Assembly: GCF_002479495.1 (NCBI RefSeq)
Contig: NZ_DLNQ01000008.1
Coordinates: forward strand, 98,900-162,899
Direction: 5' to 3'
DNA length: 64,000 bases
Origin: Brevundimonas sp. UBA7506
GTDB lineage: Bacteria; Pseudomonadota; Alphaproteobacteria; Caulobacterales; Caulobacteraceae
Part shown: positions 17,901 through 25,485 of the stretch, piece after piece
Layout: each line of letters starts with the position of its first letter
How positions within the stretch are numbered: the stretch's first letter is position 1
Notes under the pieces: generated by a model
What the model was told of the DNA's origin: nothing
Databases searched by the model: none
The model's input: the letters and a program-made list of their open reading frames with translations, nothing else
Translations under genes and position numbers: made by a program

Positions 17901-18416
17901 GTCGCCTTCGTCAAGAACAACATCGACGATTTCTTCGAGGCGCAGGACGAGTGCGGCCTGGATGACGACTTCAGGCAGAAACTGCTGGAAGCGGAGGTCG
18001 GCGACGAGACCCGGCTGAAAATTATTGCAACGATGAACCTCGGCATCCTTCCGGACATACCCGCCCGGGCCGCGCTGGTCGGCGACGTCCTCGCCCGTAC
18101 GCGAACCAAGATCGACAACCTCAGTGCCGATGCCGCACGCGCTGTAATATTAAGCTCCCGCCCCGCTGAGACCCAAATCTCGCTGCTGAACCTGCTTCAC
18201 GGGATGTTCGATATGGAGCAAGTGAAGGCGATCCTACAGTCGATGCCGTCACCGCTTCCCGACATCAAACCGGGTTGGCGTACACCTAGGCTTGCCGACA
18301 CGCCGGTGAACGTCGATTTCGTGATCTGGTTGAAGGCGCGGAACATTATATCGTCATGGAGCAGAGAGATGAGTTTCCTCGGCGACAGCATTCGCATCAA
18401 TCTGTTCAGGAAATAG
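14946..18416 (+). CDS. YobI/KAP-like P-loop NTPase, Walker A end missing
   Basis: This large frame of 1,156 codons opens at a TTG; ATG 15057 is an alternative. From about residue 37 it matches the YobI-like NTPase pattern: ISLAAF, then IERSILQQMLYG, LPLSRFKRI, two membrane helices (about 97-117 and 137-157) and Walker B YDLVVIEDLDRF (about 201-212). A long helical C-terminus follows. In the family a Walker A loop precedes ISLAAF. No GxxGxGKS/T is encoded upstream in any frame, so the 5' end has been lost. The rest is intact, implying recent truncation or a non-ATPase role. Base composition is lower in GC than the flanks. It is likely cargo of the tns element; such NTPases are often suspected in phage defence. 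Confidence 0.7.
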   Translation: MHVKSHSGDRFEAVDGQRASCDADPDRAANDSKRRSGMSAVGWISAISLAAFMPEAVPTGVAVGRQEIERSILQQMLYGADANRLPLSRFKRIQSPGRWSGIVSFLIVVGIVALWHLIQKREAIMSGAFFKPLDATNWFNLVTFGIGGLFLWLVFHQIYVASFGISLKSISLKDIEITPKAATEESILNRHLDEIIYFFQSTKYDLVVIEDLDRFNNADIFVTLREINSLVNANAGVKRPIRFLYALRDDMFVSTDRTKFFEFIIPVIPIINSSNSIDKVLEQGKRLSLDKRLKPQFLREVSRYLDDLRLIQNIFNEYAIYVSNLEPEGETNLDANKLLAVLIYKNVFPSDFENLHRGRGNLAGILHAHDRFVTASEAKCGAEISRLEELIDIGERQLPNDLDELRRSYAMALIELVPENYTHISLDRSHLIPINTLAKSERFEGFIESKQIFVHTPQGHQQQVSVSGLQAKVDPNRTFLKRKEDVERKAATFRDGTSKSIRDLRDKLAGLRMTKFNEMVRENTEELDGLFEGFGDSAELARFLVLEGYLDDTYYQYTSLFHSGRLSPSDNKFLIRIRSFSNPDPDFQIDNLREVIAAMRDEDFSRNYVLNVKIVDGLLADPSSYAMQTSKLLHYIASDFVGCEPFLKAYYAHGVAVARLMAGLTKSWPGFVAAAIASPANLAHVVRIISHLTDTQLKSLAGKHPVLSEFVSQNLAGILEQGVDFPPERLKLLDVETDDLAAVASHPGFVRALFEGGLYAISIDNLNFIFRSVLLLDDEEGPTERNYTLILESGSEPLLKKVDGQFGEYFENVLCRLPENRRESVEAMRRVAAREDLELEPLVSFLEQQSTSLPSLEDVPDRLHVALFQIGKIEPTWENCLIFQQREGYDAETLTNFLNDGATIEALRGRPMPDEPEAQSLQEFVFENDALTDQAYAVYVQSLPYKSEAFPKSVGAGKMKILVDQNLVVFSADNLSHLVGTPALGVAFVKNNIDDFFEAQDECGLDDDFRQKLLEAEVGDETRLKIIATMNLGILPDIPARAALVGDVLARTRTKIDNLSADAARAVILSSRPAETQISLLNLLHGMFDMEQVKAILQSMPSPLPDIKPGWRTPRLADTPVNVDFVIWLKARNIISSWSREMSFLGDSIRINLFRK

Positions 18417-18677
18417 GTTGCGATCGAACAAGGCGTGCGGATGCATCACGTTTGCTTGCGCTCGCCTGAGCGAGCCCCTACGCCATGGCTAGGCTGATGC
18501 CGATGCCTGTTCCGGCGACGAGGGCAAGTTCGCCAAGACGGCGGTCCGGCTGCCGCCAGGGCGCGATCTCTGACTGTCTGATCAGTGAGGCGCTGACTCC
18601 GACAAAGTTCAATGACGTCTGCTTGTCGGCCGGAGATCAATGTCCATTAGTGGCGCTCTGCGGCTCAGTCGAGCGCG
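18417..18677. other. Right-flank spacer of the mobile island
   Basis: These 261 bp have no ORF that I support. Positions 18590-18604 read, on the minus strand, TGTCGGAGTCAGCGC, similar with a 2-base gap to TGTCAGTCGGCGC at 8591-8603. This may be the opposite transposon end, but the flanking 5-bp sequences (CGATA and AAGTT) are not a target duplication. Host-type intergenic sequence with an AATGTCCATT tract resumes near 18634. Confidence 0.3.
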
Positions 18678-19652
18678 TCATGTGCTGCCGGAAGAGGAGC
18701 ACTCGCCTAGATCCGATCCCTTCTCTTGCGCCCGGCAGGCTCTGGGTGGGAGGCCCGTGTGCCTCACGAACGCGCGCCGCATCCGGTCCGGTCCGCCGAA
18801 CCCGGTGCTGAGCGCCACCGTCTCCAGCGAAGTGGCGCCCGCCTCTATCGCCGCCCTCGCGGCTTCCACCCGAAGCCGTTCGACAGCCCTGGCGGGGGCG
18901 ACGCCCGTGGATGTCGTGAAAGCCCGGGTGAACTGGCGGACGCTGAGCGCCGCCTGGTCCGCGAGGCGTTCGACCGGCAGCGGCTCGTGCAGCCGCGACC
19001 TCGCCCAGGCGAGAAGGGGCGCGAAGCGATTGTCCGGCGTGACCATTTCCAGCAGCGCCGAATGCTGGGACTGCGAGCCTGGCCGGCGATGGTAGACCAC
19101 CAGCCTGCGGGCCACCTTCCTGGCCAGCTCGTCGCCGAAGTCACGCCCGACCATGGCCAGCGCAAGATCGATTCCGGCCGTAACTCCGGCCGACGTCCAG
19201 ATCCCGTCGTCTTCGACGAAGATGCTTTCGCCGTCGACGCGGATCTTCGGATGACGGCGCTTCAGCTCGGCTACGGCCGCCCAGTGGGTCGCGGCCCTCC
19301 GACCGTCGAGGAGCCCGGCGGCGGCGAGCACGAAGGCCCCGGAGCAGATGCTGGCGACGCGGCGCCCCTCGGCCGCGGCGAGCCTCACGCCCGACATCAC
19401 CACCTCGTCCTCGATCGCCGCCCTCAGCGACTCCGCGCCTGGCACGATAAGCGTGTCGCCGGGACCGACCTCGGCGAGCGGCGCCGTCTGCAGGACGAGG
19501 CCTGACGAGCTTCGGACCGGGCCGCCCCTCGATGAAGCCAGGGTGAGGGCGTAGGCGCCGCCGAAGTCTCCTGCGACTTCGAACACCGCCGCCGGTCCGG
19601 TGGCGTCGAGGATCTGGAAGCCCTCGTAGGCGAGCAGGGTGACCCTGTGCAT
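18678..19652 (-). CDS. GlxA-type transcriptional regulator (DJ-1/PfpI + AraC)
   Basis: This 324-residue regulator has an N-terminal DJ-1/PfpI domain (MHRVTLLAYEGFQILDATG; nucleophile region ASICSGAFVLAAAG) and a C-terminal AraC HTH (AALSVRQFTRAFTTSTGVAP; LSTGFGGPDRMRRAF). The start MHRVTLL was chosen because it follows AGGAC by about 7 nt; an upstream in-frame start would add 20 residues. It is divergent by about 100 bp from a stand-alone DJ-1/PfpI protein, a common pairing in which the regulator controls the hydrolase-like gene. It is not a close copy of the regulator at 1910. Confidence 0.88.
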   Translation of the reverse strand: MHRVTLLAYEGFQILDATGPAAVFEVAGDFGGAYALTLASSRGGPVRSSSGLVLQTAPLAEVGPGDTLIVPGAESLRAAIEDEVVMSGVRLAAAEGRRVASICSGAFVLAAAGLLDGRRAATHWAAVAELKRRHPKIRVDGESIFVEDDGIWTSAGVTAGIDLALAMVGRDFGDELARKVARRLVVYHRRPGSQSQHSALLEMVTPDNRFAPLLAWARSRLHEPLPVERLADQAALSVRQFTRAFTTSTGVAPARAVERLRVEAARAAIEAGATSLETVALSTGFGGPDRMRRAFVRHTGLPPRACRAQEKGSDLGECSSSGST

Positions 19653-19753
19653 CGAATGTCCTGAAACGACGGATCTATGTCCTTCAGGCCATGACCGGTC
19701 CGGACTAGTCAAGCGCTCCGCCAGCGGCCCGCAACGAGGCCAGGGAGACTCGC

Positions 19754-20569
19754 ATGATGACCCGACGTTCGATCATGGCGGCCGCCGCGGCCGTCGCAGC
19801 CACGGCCGCCGCTCCGGCTGCCGCCGCTCCGGCTGCCGCCTCCGACCGACGCGACCCGCGCACGATGGCGAATGACCTGGGGGTCAGGCTGCTGGGCGAC
19901 GAACAGATCGGCATGCTGCTGTATCCGGGGTTCACCGCGCTGGACTTCGTCGGCCCGCACCATTTCCTGGCCGGCCTGTTCGGCGGTCAGGTGCACCTGG
20001 TCACCAATCAGGCGGACCTGAGCCCGGTGACGAGCGACGCCGGCCTCGCTGTTCGGCCCACCGTCACGCTCGAGGACTGCCCGACCGACCTGACCGTGCT
20101 GTTCGTGCCTGGCGGGACCGCCGGCACGGTCGCCGCCGCCAGGGACCGGCCGACGGTGGAGTTCGTCCGCGACCGCGGCGGACGCGCGAAGTACGTCACC
20201 AGCGTCTGCACGGGCTCGCTGGTGCTCGGCGCCGCGGGCCTGCTGCAGGGGCGGCGCGCCACCTCGCACTGGTCGGTCGTTCCCCTGCTCAGCCGGTTCG
20301 GCGCCATGCCCGAACGCGCCCGGATCGTTCGTGACGGCGCCCTCATCACCGGAGCGGGCGTCTCGGCCGGGCTCGATTTCGGGTCCGCCCTGGTCGCGGA
20401 GCTCCGGGGCCGGCCGATGGCAGAGGCTGCGGTCCTGATGGCGGAATACGATCCTGAGCCCCCGATCGCGGGTGGTTCGCTGCAGACCGCGCGCCCCGAG
20501 ATCGCCGAGCTTCTCACGAGCTCGCTGGCGCCCTTTGTCCGCGACGCGGCTACTCTCGGGGTCCTGTGA
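19754..20569 (+). CDS. DJ-1/PfpI family protein (isonitrile hydratase-like)
   Basis: This 271-residue protein has an N-terminal Ala-rich leader beginning MMTRRSIMAAAAA, with a twin Arg that may be a Tat or Sec export signal, then a DJ-1/PfpI domain from about residue 47. The nucleophilic Cys is in TSVCTGSLVLGAAG (about 154). GVSAGLDFGSALVAEL is typical of isonitrile hydratase and GlxA-like domains. There is no AraC domain. Export of this family is unusual, so the leader deserves care. The stop overlaps the next gene start (TGATG), indicating an operon. Confidence 0.8.
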   Translation: MMTRRSIMAAAAAVAATAAAPAAAAPAAASDRRDPRTMANDLGVRLLGDEQIGMLLYPGFTALDFVGPHHFLAGLFGGQVHLVTNQADLSPVTSDAGLAVRPTVTLEDCPTDLTVLFVPGGTAGTVAAARDRPTVEFVRDRGGRAKYVTSVCTGSLVLGAAGLLQGRRATSHWSVVPLLSRFGAMPERARIVRDGALITGAGVSAGLDFGSALVAELRGRPMAEAAVLMAEYDPEPPIAGGSLQTARPEIAELLTSSLAPFVRDAATLGVL

Positions 20570-21684
20570 TGGCTGCCGCAGCGGCTGCCGTGCAAACCCT
20601 GGACCCTGTGGCCATCCGCTGGTTCCAGTCTTCGGATCGCAAGATCTGCCAGCGGATTGCGGCCGAGGCGGCGATGAGCTCCTATGGTCGCGCGATGCCC
20701 GAGCGGGGGTTCGCGTTCACGCCGGAGGCGCCGCTGGAGCCCGCCGAGGTGCGTCTGGTCGCCACAGTGGGCGACGAGCCGGTCGGCTTCCTGGAGCTTG
20801 TCGGAAGCCATGTCTCCAACCTGTTTGTCGATCCCGCCCGTCAGGGTCGTGGGATCGGCTCGGCGCTGATGGGCGCGGCGGAAGAGACGGCTCCTGGCGA
20901 CATCACGCTCTCCGTCTTCACCTGCAATCCGGCGGCCCGCCGCCTTTACGAGAGGCTCGGATTTCATTTCGAGGGTCTGTCGCAGACCATGTTCCACGGG
21001 CTCGCCGTCGACGTCTGGAGGATGCGCAAGCCTCGCCCTGTGCGGCTCAAGGTGAGGAAGTTCGACCTGGTCATCCTCGACTTCGACGGCGTGCTGGCCG
21101 ACAGCGCGCCGTGGATGCTGGCGAACATCGGGCGCCTCTCCCAGCGGCACGGACTGCGTCGGCCCGACGAAGCCATGCTCGAGCGTTTGCGAGGCCTGTC
21201 GAACCGGCAGATCCTGCAGCAGTTGCGTGTTCCCTTCTGGAAGCTGCCGGCCATTGCGCGCGACCTGCGGGCGATGGTTCTCGCGGACGTCGCGACGATC
21301 CCGCTATTCGCGGGCGCTCAAGGCTTCCTCGACGGCCTGCATGATGCAGGCGTGCGTCTGGCCGTGGTGAGTTCCAACTCCGAGGCCGCGGTCCGCGCGA
21401 TCCTCGGACCTGCAAGCGCGACCCGGATCAGCCGGTTTCGTTGCGGGGCCGGTCTGTTCGGCAAGGCGCCTCTGTTCATGCGCGTGCAGCGGGAAATGGG
21501 CGTGGCCCCCGGCCGGGTCCTCTGCGTCGGCGACGAGACCCGCGACGTCGAGGCGGCGCGCAAGGCCGGCTTCACCAGCGCCGCCGTCACCTGGGGTTAC
21601 GCTACGCCCGAAGCGTTGAGGTCCGCGGCGCCTGATCACCTGGTTGACAATTTCGAAGGCCTGTCTGGCCTCGTCGTGACCTGA
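20569..21684 (+). CDS. GNAT acetyltransferase - HAD hydrolase fusion
   Basis: This 371-residue two-domain protein has residues about 10-155 as GNAT (SNLFVDPARQGRGIGSALMG acetyl-CoA loop; NPAARRLYERLGF). Residues about 165-365 are a HAD-family phosphatase: motif I LVILDFDGVLADS, motif II VVSSNS, motif III Lys in LFGKAPLF, motif IV VLCVGDETRDVEAA. All HAD catalytic residues appear present. ATG 20569 overlaps the upstream stop; a GTG 3 nt earlier is possible. The fusion suggests sequential acetylation and dephosphorylation of one substrate, or simple co-expression. The substrate is unknown. Confidence 0.85.
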   Translation: MAAAAAAVQTLDPVAIRWFQSSDRKICQRIAAEAAMSSYGRAMPERGFAFTPEAPLEPAEVRLVATVGDEPVGFLELVGSHVSNLFVDPARQGRGIGSALMGAAEETAPGDITLSVFTCNPAARRLYERLGFHFEGLSQTMFHGLAVDVWRMRKPRPVRLKVRKFDLVILDFDGVLADSAPWMLANIGRLSQRHGLRRPDEAMLERLRGLSNRQILQQLRVPFWKLPAIARDLRAMVLADVATIPLFAGAQGFLDGLHDAGVRLAVVSSNSEAAVRAILGPASATRISRFRCGAGLFGKAPLFMRVQREMGVAPGRVLCVGDETRDVEAARKAGFTSAAVTWGYATPEALRSAAPDHLVDNFEGLSGLVVT

Positions 21685-21814
21685 CGCGCGAGGCCAGTGA
21701 CAAGGGTCCGAGCAAAAGGCAGGCGCAAGGATGCAACTGACGCAGGCCTGACCAAAAGGTAACTTGGTGGCGGTCAGACGGGGGGGGTAGCTCCAGCCTC
21801 TGTCGGAGTACGCG

Positions 21815-21961
21815 ATGCCGCGCTCGTTCCTAGCCGCCTGCGCCCTGGCATTCGCCCTCTCATCGCCAGCAATTGCCCAGCCCGCCTCCGATAACTCCCA
21901 ACTGCTGAGGGAACGGCGGATCGAGCAGCGACCATCGGACCTTGAGCCAAACGGCCTGTGA
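21815..21961 (+). CDS. Short secreted peptide or truncated gene (48 aa)
   Basis: A signal peptide (MPRSFLAACALAFALSSPAI, then AQ|PASD) is followed by only about 25 mature residues (LLRERRIEQRPSDLEPNG). It may be a genuine small secreted peptide or the stump of a longer secreted protein cut by the repeat-rich DNA downstream. No clear ribosome site precedes it: CGGAGTACGCG lies just upstream. Confidence 0.35.
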   Translation: MPRSFLAACALAFALSSPAIAQPASDNSQLLRERRIEQRPSDLEPNGL

Positions 21962-22077
21962 AAGTCTGCTTCCGGGCGGTCTCCCAATGTCCGTTGCTGG
22001 CGCTTAGGAGCCATAGCGCGCCGCTTTGTCCAAACAGCGAATCCGGGCCTGATCATCGTGCCGCCTCGCGGATTGTG

Positions 22078-22236
22078 CCGTTCTTAGGTGGTTCTGGGAG
22101 AGATTGAGCCGATTTTAGCTGGTCTGGCTAAATGGTCGTGTTTTGAAAGTCAGTGAGAGCGACCCCAAATTGCGCCGCTCCTAACTGGTCCTGACAACCA
22201 GTTAGCGCCGGCTCAAAACCACTTAAGAGCGGCGCA
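22078..22236. repeat. Nested inverted and direct repeats in intergenic DNA
   Basis: CCGTTCTTAGGTGG (22078-22091) pairs with CCACTTAAGAGCGG (22219-22232) with two mismatches. TGCGCCGCTC (22171-22180) pairs perfectly with GAGCGGCGCA (22227-22236). CTAACTGGT (22181-22189) pairs perfectly with ACCAGTTAG (22197-22205). The outer left arm and the inner unit are also direct repeats of the pattern CCGyTCyTA--TGGTyCTG. The cluster could fold as a branched RNA or be a small non-autonomous element. It fills most of the gene-free stretch 21962-22286. Confidence 0.6.
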
Positions 22237-22286
22237 GATTGAGAGCGGCTCTCAACAATCGCCCAGAAAGCGAGGCGCCCGATGGT

Positions 22287-22775
22287 TTAGTGAGGCCAAC
22301 GCTCGGTGAGAAACTTGGCTTCCCCATTCTCAAAACGAACCTCGGCGGAGGGTTCGCTGGGTTGTCCGGGCGCAAACAGTTCGAAGATGGCGACGCCGTC
22401 TTTCTGAACGCTCTCGATGATGCGCGCGGGACGGTTTTGCCCCAGGGCGCTCGCGGTCAGGGCCCGGACCGGTTCGGGCATGTCGTCGAAGGCCAGGTCG
22501 CGCTGGATCTCGACGATGTCGAAGTCGCCGTCGATCTGCTGGACGTCCAGTTCGATCTCGGCGCCGTCGGGCCGCTGGCCGGCCACGTCGAAATAGATGC
22601 GGTCTTCGCGTTCCTTCCGCTCCGCGCCGGTGATGGTCAGGCCGGGCGACGCCGCCAGCACGCGAGCGGTCAGGGCCGGCGGCAGTTCCGCCGGGGTCAG
22701 GGGCGTAATGATCGTGTGCGGCCCCTGGGGCAGGGCGACCTGAATAAGAGCGGCAAGGACAGGCAGGGCGATCAT
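22287..22775 (-). CDS. Hypothetical periplasmic protein, PepSY-like
   Basis: This 162-residue protein has a short signal peptide (MIALPVLAALIQVALPQG). The mature part has a repeated alpha-beta pattern with LDVQQIDGDFDIVEIQRDL and AEVRFENGEAKFLTER, resembling PepSY/YpeB-like inhibitory domains, though the match is weak. It starts 10 nt after the aldehyde dehydrogenase stop with an AGGAG ribosome site in the gap, so it is probably co-transcribed with that gene. Its role is unknown. Confidence 0.6.
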   Translation of the reverse strand: MIALPVLAALIQVALPQGPHTIITPLTPAELPPALTARVLAASPGLTITGAERKEREDRIYFDVAGQRPDGAEIELDVQQIDGDFDIVEIQRDLAFDDMPEPVRALTASALGQNRPARIIESVQKDGVAIFELFAPGQPSEPSAEVRFENGEAKFLTERWPH

Positions 22776-22785
22776 CGTCTGACTC

Positions 22786-24228
22786 CTAGGCGGCGCTGTA
22801 GCTGGTCTTGATCTGGGTGTAGAACTCGACGGCGGCGAAGCCCTGTTCGCGGGGGCCGTAGGAGGACTTCTTCGTGCCGCCGAAGGGGACGTGATAGTCG
22901 ACGCCCGCCGTCGCCAGGTTGACCATGGTCATGCCGGCCCTGGCGTTCCTCTGGAAGTCGCGGGCGTGTTTCAGCGACCGGGTGACGATGCCCGCCGACA
23001 GGCCGAACTCGACGCCGTTGGCCACGGCCAGGGCTTCTTCGTAGCTGGCCACGCGGATGGTCGAGGCGACGGGTCCGAAGACCTCCTCGGTGTTGATGCG
23101 GGCGTCCGGCAGGGTGTCGGCGATCAGGGTCGGCTGGACGTACCAGCCGGGCTTGTCGAGCGTCAGCCGCTCGCCGCCGGTGACGATCCGGCCGCCGCCG
23201 TCACGGGCGATGTCGATGTAGTTATACGACACGTCGCGCTGAGCCTCGGTCACCGCAGGGCCCATCTGGGTGTTGGGGTCGAGCGCGTCGCCGACGCGAA
23301 GCGCCGCGACCTTCTCGGCCAGCAGGGCGACGAAGCGGTCGTGGATGCCGTCCTGCACGATCAGGCGGCTCGACGCCGTGCAGCGCTGGCCGGTGGCGAA
23401 GAAGCTGCCGTCCAGGGCGATGGCCACCGCCCGCTCCAGGTCGGCGTCGTCCAGCACGATCAGCGGGTTCTTGCCGCCCATCTCCAGCTGCACCCGCGCC
23501 TGACGCTTCATCGCGCCCTCGGCCACGCCGGCGCCGACGCCCTGCGAGCCGGTGAAGCTGATCCCGTCCACGCCGGGGTGGGCGACGATGGCGCGGCCCA
23601 CGTCGCCGTCGCCGATGACCATGTTGACCACGCCCCTGGGCAGGCCCGCCTCATGCAGGATGGCGATCAGGGCCTCGGCTGTGGCCGGCGTCGGGCCGGC
23701 GGGCTTGATGACCACGGTGTTGCCGAAGGCGATGGCGGGGGCGATCTTCCACGCCGGAATGGCGATGGGGAAGTTCCACGGCGTGATCAGGCCGAAGACC
23801 CCGACCGGCTGGCGATAGGTCTGGATCTCCACCCCCGGCCGCGTCGAGGCCAGGTTCTGGCCGTGGACGCGCAGGGCCTCGCCGGCGAAATACTTGAGAA
23901 TGCGGGCGGCGCGCATGGTCTCGCCCATGCCCTCCGGCAGGGTCTTGCCCTCCTCGCGCGACAGCAGGCGGCCGATCTGCGGCGCGCGCTCCATCAACAG
24001 GGACCCGGCCCGATCCAGCACGTCGAAGCGCGCCTCCGGCGACGCGTCGGCCCAGCCCGGGAAGGCGGCGCGCGCCGCCTGCACCGCCTGATCCACCTCG
24101 GCCGCCCCGCCCCTGGGCGTCCGGGCCACGACCTCGCGCGTGTCGGACGGGTTCAGGCTCTCGCCCGACAAGTCCCCGCCCACCTTCTCGCCGCCGATCC
24201 AGTGCGAAAGCTCAAGCGTGTCAGTCAT
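22786..24228 (-). CDS. Alpha-ketoglutaric semialdehyde dehydrogenase (aldehyde dehydrogenase family)
   Basis: This 480-residue NAD(P)-dependent aldehyde dehydrogenase has GLITPWNFPIAIPAWKIAPA (cofactor-site start), the Glu in LEMGGKNPLIVLDDADLE (about 250) and the catalytic Cys in FFATGQRCTASSRLIV (about 284). NAD-binding FTGSQGVG is present. Being divergent from kdgD, it most likely oxidises 2,5-dioxopentanoate (alpha-ketoglutaric semialdehyde) to 2-oxoglutarate. The substrate call rests on context, since related enzymes act on succinic semialdehyde. A PepSY-like gene is co-transcribed downstream. Confidence 0.85.
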   Translation of the reverse strand: MTDTLELSHWIGGEKVGGDLSGESLNPSDTREVVARTPRGGAAEVDQAVQAARAAFPGWADASPEARFDVLDRAGSLLMERAPQIGRLLSREEGKTLPEGMGETMRAARILKYFAGEALRVHGQNLASTRPGVEIQTYRQPVGVFGLITPWNFPIAIPAWKIAPAIAFGNTVVIKPAGPTPATAEALIAILHEAGLPRGVVNMVIGDGDVGRAIVAHPGVDGISFTGSQGVGAGVAEGAMKRQARVQLEMGGKNPLIVLDDADLERAVAIALDGSFFATGQRCTASSRLIVQDGIHDRFVALLAEKVAALRVGDALDPNTQMGPAVTEAQRDVSYNYIDIARDGGGRIVTGGERLTLDKPGWYVQPTLIADTLPDARINTEEVFGPVASTIRVASYEEALAVANGVEFGLSAGIVTRSLKHARDFQRNARAGMTMVNLATAGVDYHVPFGGTKKSSYGPREQGFAAVEFYTQIKTSYSAA

Positions 24229-24479
24229 GGGAAGGTCCTCTGGCCTGGTCTTGGAAGACTATTGTCTAGCGATGCGGCCGCTGAATGCGAACCCTCAAGA
24301 GGGCATGGATCAAGAGCGTTTGCGCATCGATTCTGTCCGGCGAGATCAAGCCAAATCCGGCATCGGTCGATAGCTCCTTTGGCTTAGACCGGCATGATTG
24401 CTCTCGATACGGTCCTGCTCAGACGCGAAATTGCAGAGCGCCGTTGGGGCCGCTCGTCCGCGAGAAGACAGGGAATTCC

Positions 24480-25424
24480 ATGTCCAGAATGACCCCGGCG
24501 GAGATGGCCGCCACGATCGGCGGCGGCCTGCTCTCCTTCCCGGTGACCCATTTCGACGCCCAGGGTCAGTTTGTCGAAGCCGCCTACCGCGAGCACTGCG
24601 ACTGGATGCTTCAGAATGACCTTGCGGGTCTCTTCGCCGCGGGCGGGACGGGTGAATTCTTCTCGCTGAAGCCGGATGAGGTTGAAGCCGTCGTCAAGGC
24701 TGCGGTCGCTGAAACCCGGGGCCGGACGCCGGTCGTCGCCGGCGCCGGTCATGGGACCGCCGCCGCCGTCGCCATGGCCCAGTCGGCCGAGGCCGCAGGC
24801 GCCGACGGCGTCTTGCTGCTGCCGCCCTATCTGATGTTCCCGGGACAGGAAGGCCTGACCGCCCACGTCGAGGCGGTCTGCAAGTCCACCAAGCTGGGCG
24901 TCATCGTCTACAACCGCGACAACGCCATCCTGAACGCCGACACGCTTGAGAAGCTGTGCGAGCGCAATCCGAACCTGGTCGGTTTCAAGGACGGCGTCGG
25001 CGACATCGAACTGATGATGCAGGTCTATGCCCGGATGGGCGATCGCCTGACCTATATCGGCGGTCTGCCGACGGCCGAGACCTTTGCCCCGGCCTATCTG
25101 GAGATGGGCGTGACGACCTATTCGTCGGCCATCTTCAACTTCGTGCCGGACTTTGCGCTGAACTTCTACAAGGCGGTGCGCGCGCGCGATCACGACACCA
25201 TCATGGCGGGCCTGCGCGACTTCGTGCTGCCCTACATCGCCCTGCGCAACAAGGGCAAGGGCTACGCCGTGTCGATCGTCAAGGCGGGCATGACGGCCAT
25301 CGGCCGCACCGCCGGTCCGGTGCGCACGCCGCTGGTTGACCTCAAGGATAGCGAGTTCGCCGAGCTGCAGGCCCTGATCGCGCGTGTCCAACCTGCCGCT
25401 GCAAAGCGGGCGGCGAACGGCTAG
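24480..25424 (+). CDS. kdgD: 5-dehydro-4-deoxyglucarate dehydratase
   Basis: This 314-residue DapA/NAL-superfamily TIM barrel matches the KdgD subfamily in [16 protein letters not shown] (about 15-30), [12 protein letters not shown] (about 52-63) and LLLPPYL. The Tyr in GVIVYNRDN (about 145) and the Schiff-base Lys in [10 protein letters not shown] (about 170) are present. It dehydrates and decarboxylates 5-dehydro-4-deoxy-D-glucarate to 2,5-dioxopentanoate, which the divergent dehydrogenase then oxidises. ATG 24480 is chosen; the longer frame upstream is not conserved-looking. The hydroxyproline enzyme HypD is a relative and is the main alternative. Confidence 0.88.
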   Translation: MSRMTPAEMAATIGGGLLSFPVTHFDAQGQFVEAAYREHCDWMLQNDLAGLFAAGGTGEFFSLKPDEVEAVVKAAVAETRGRTPVVAGAGHGTAAAVAMAQSAEAAGADGVLLLPPYLMFPGQEGLTAHVEAVCKSTKLGVIVYNRDNAILNADTLEKLCERNPNLVGFKDGVGDIELMMQVYARMGDRLTYIGGLPTAETFAPAYLEMGVTTYSSAIFNFVPDFALNFYKAVRARDHDTIMAGLRDFVLPYIALRNKGKGYAVSIVKAGMTAIGRTAGPVRTPLVDLKDSEFAELQALIARVQPAAAKRAANG

Positions 25425-25485
25425 GCCATGACCTGTTCCCATCGGATCGAAGCGCCTAGGCTGACCGATCCGATGGAGGGCGGAC

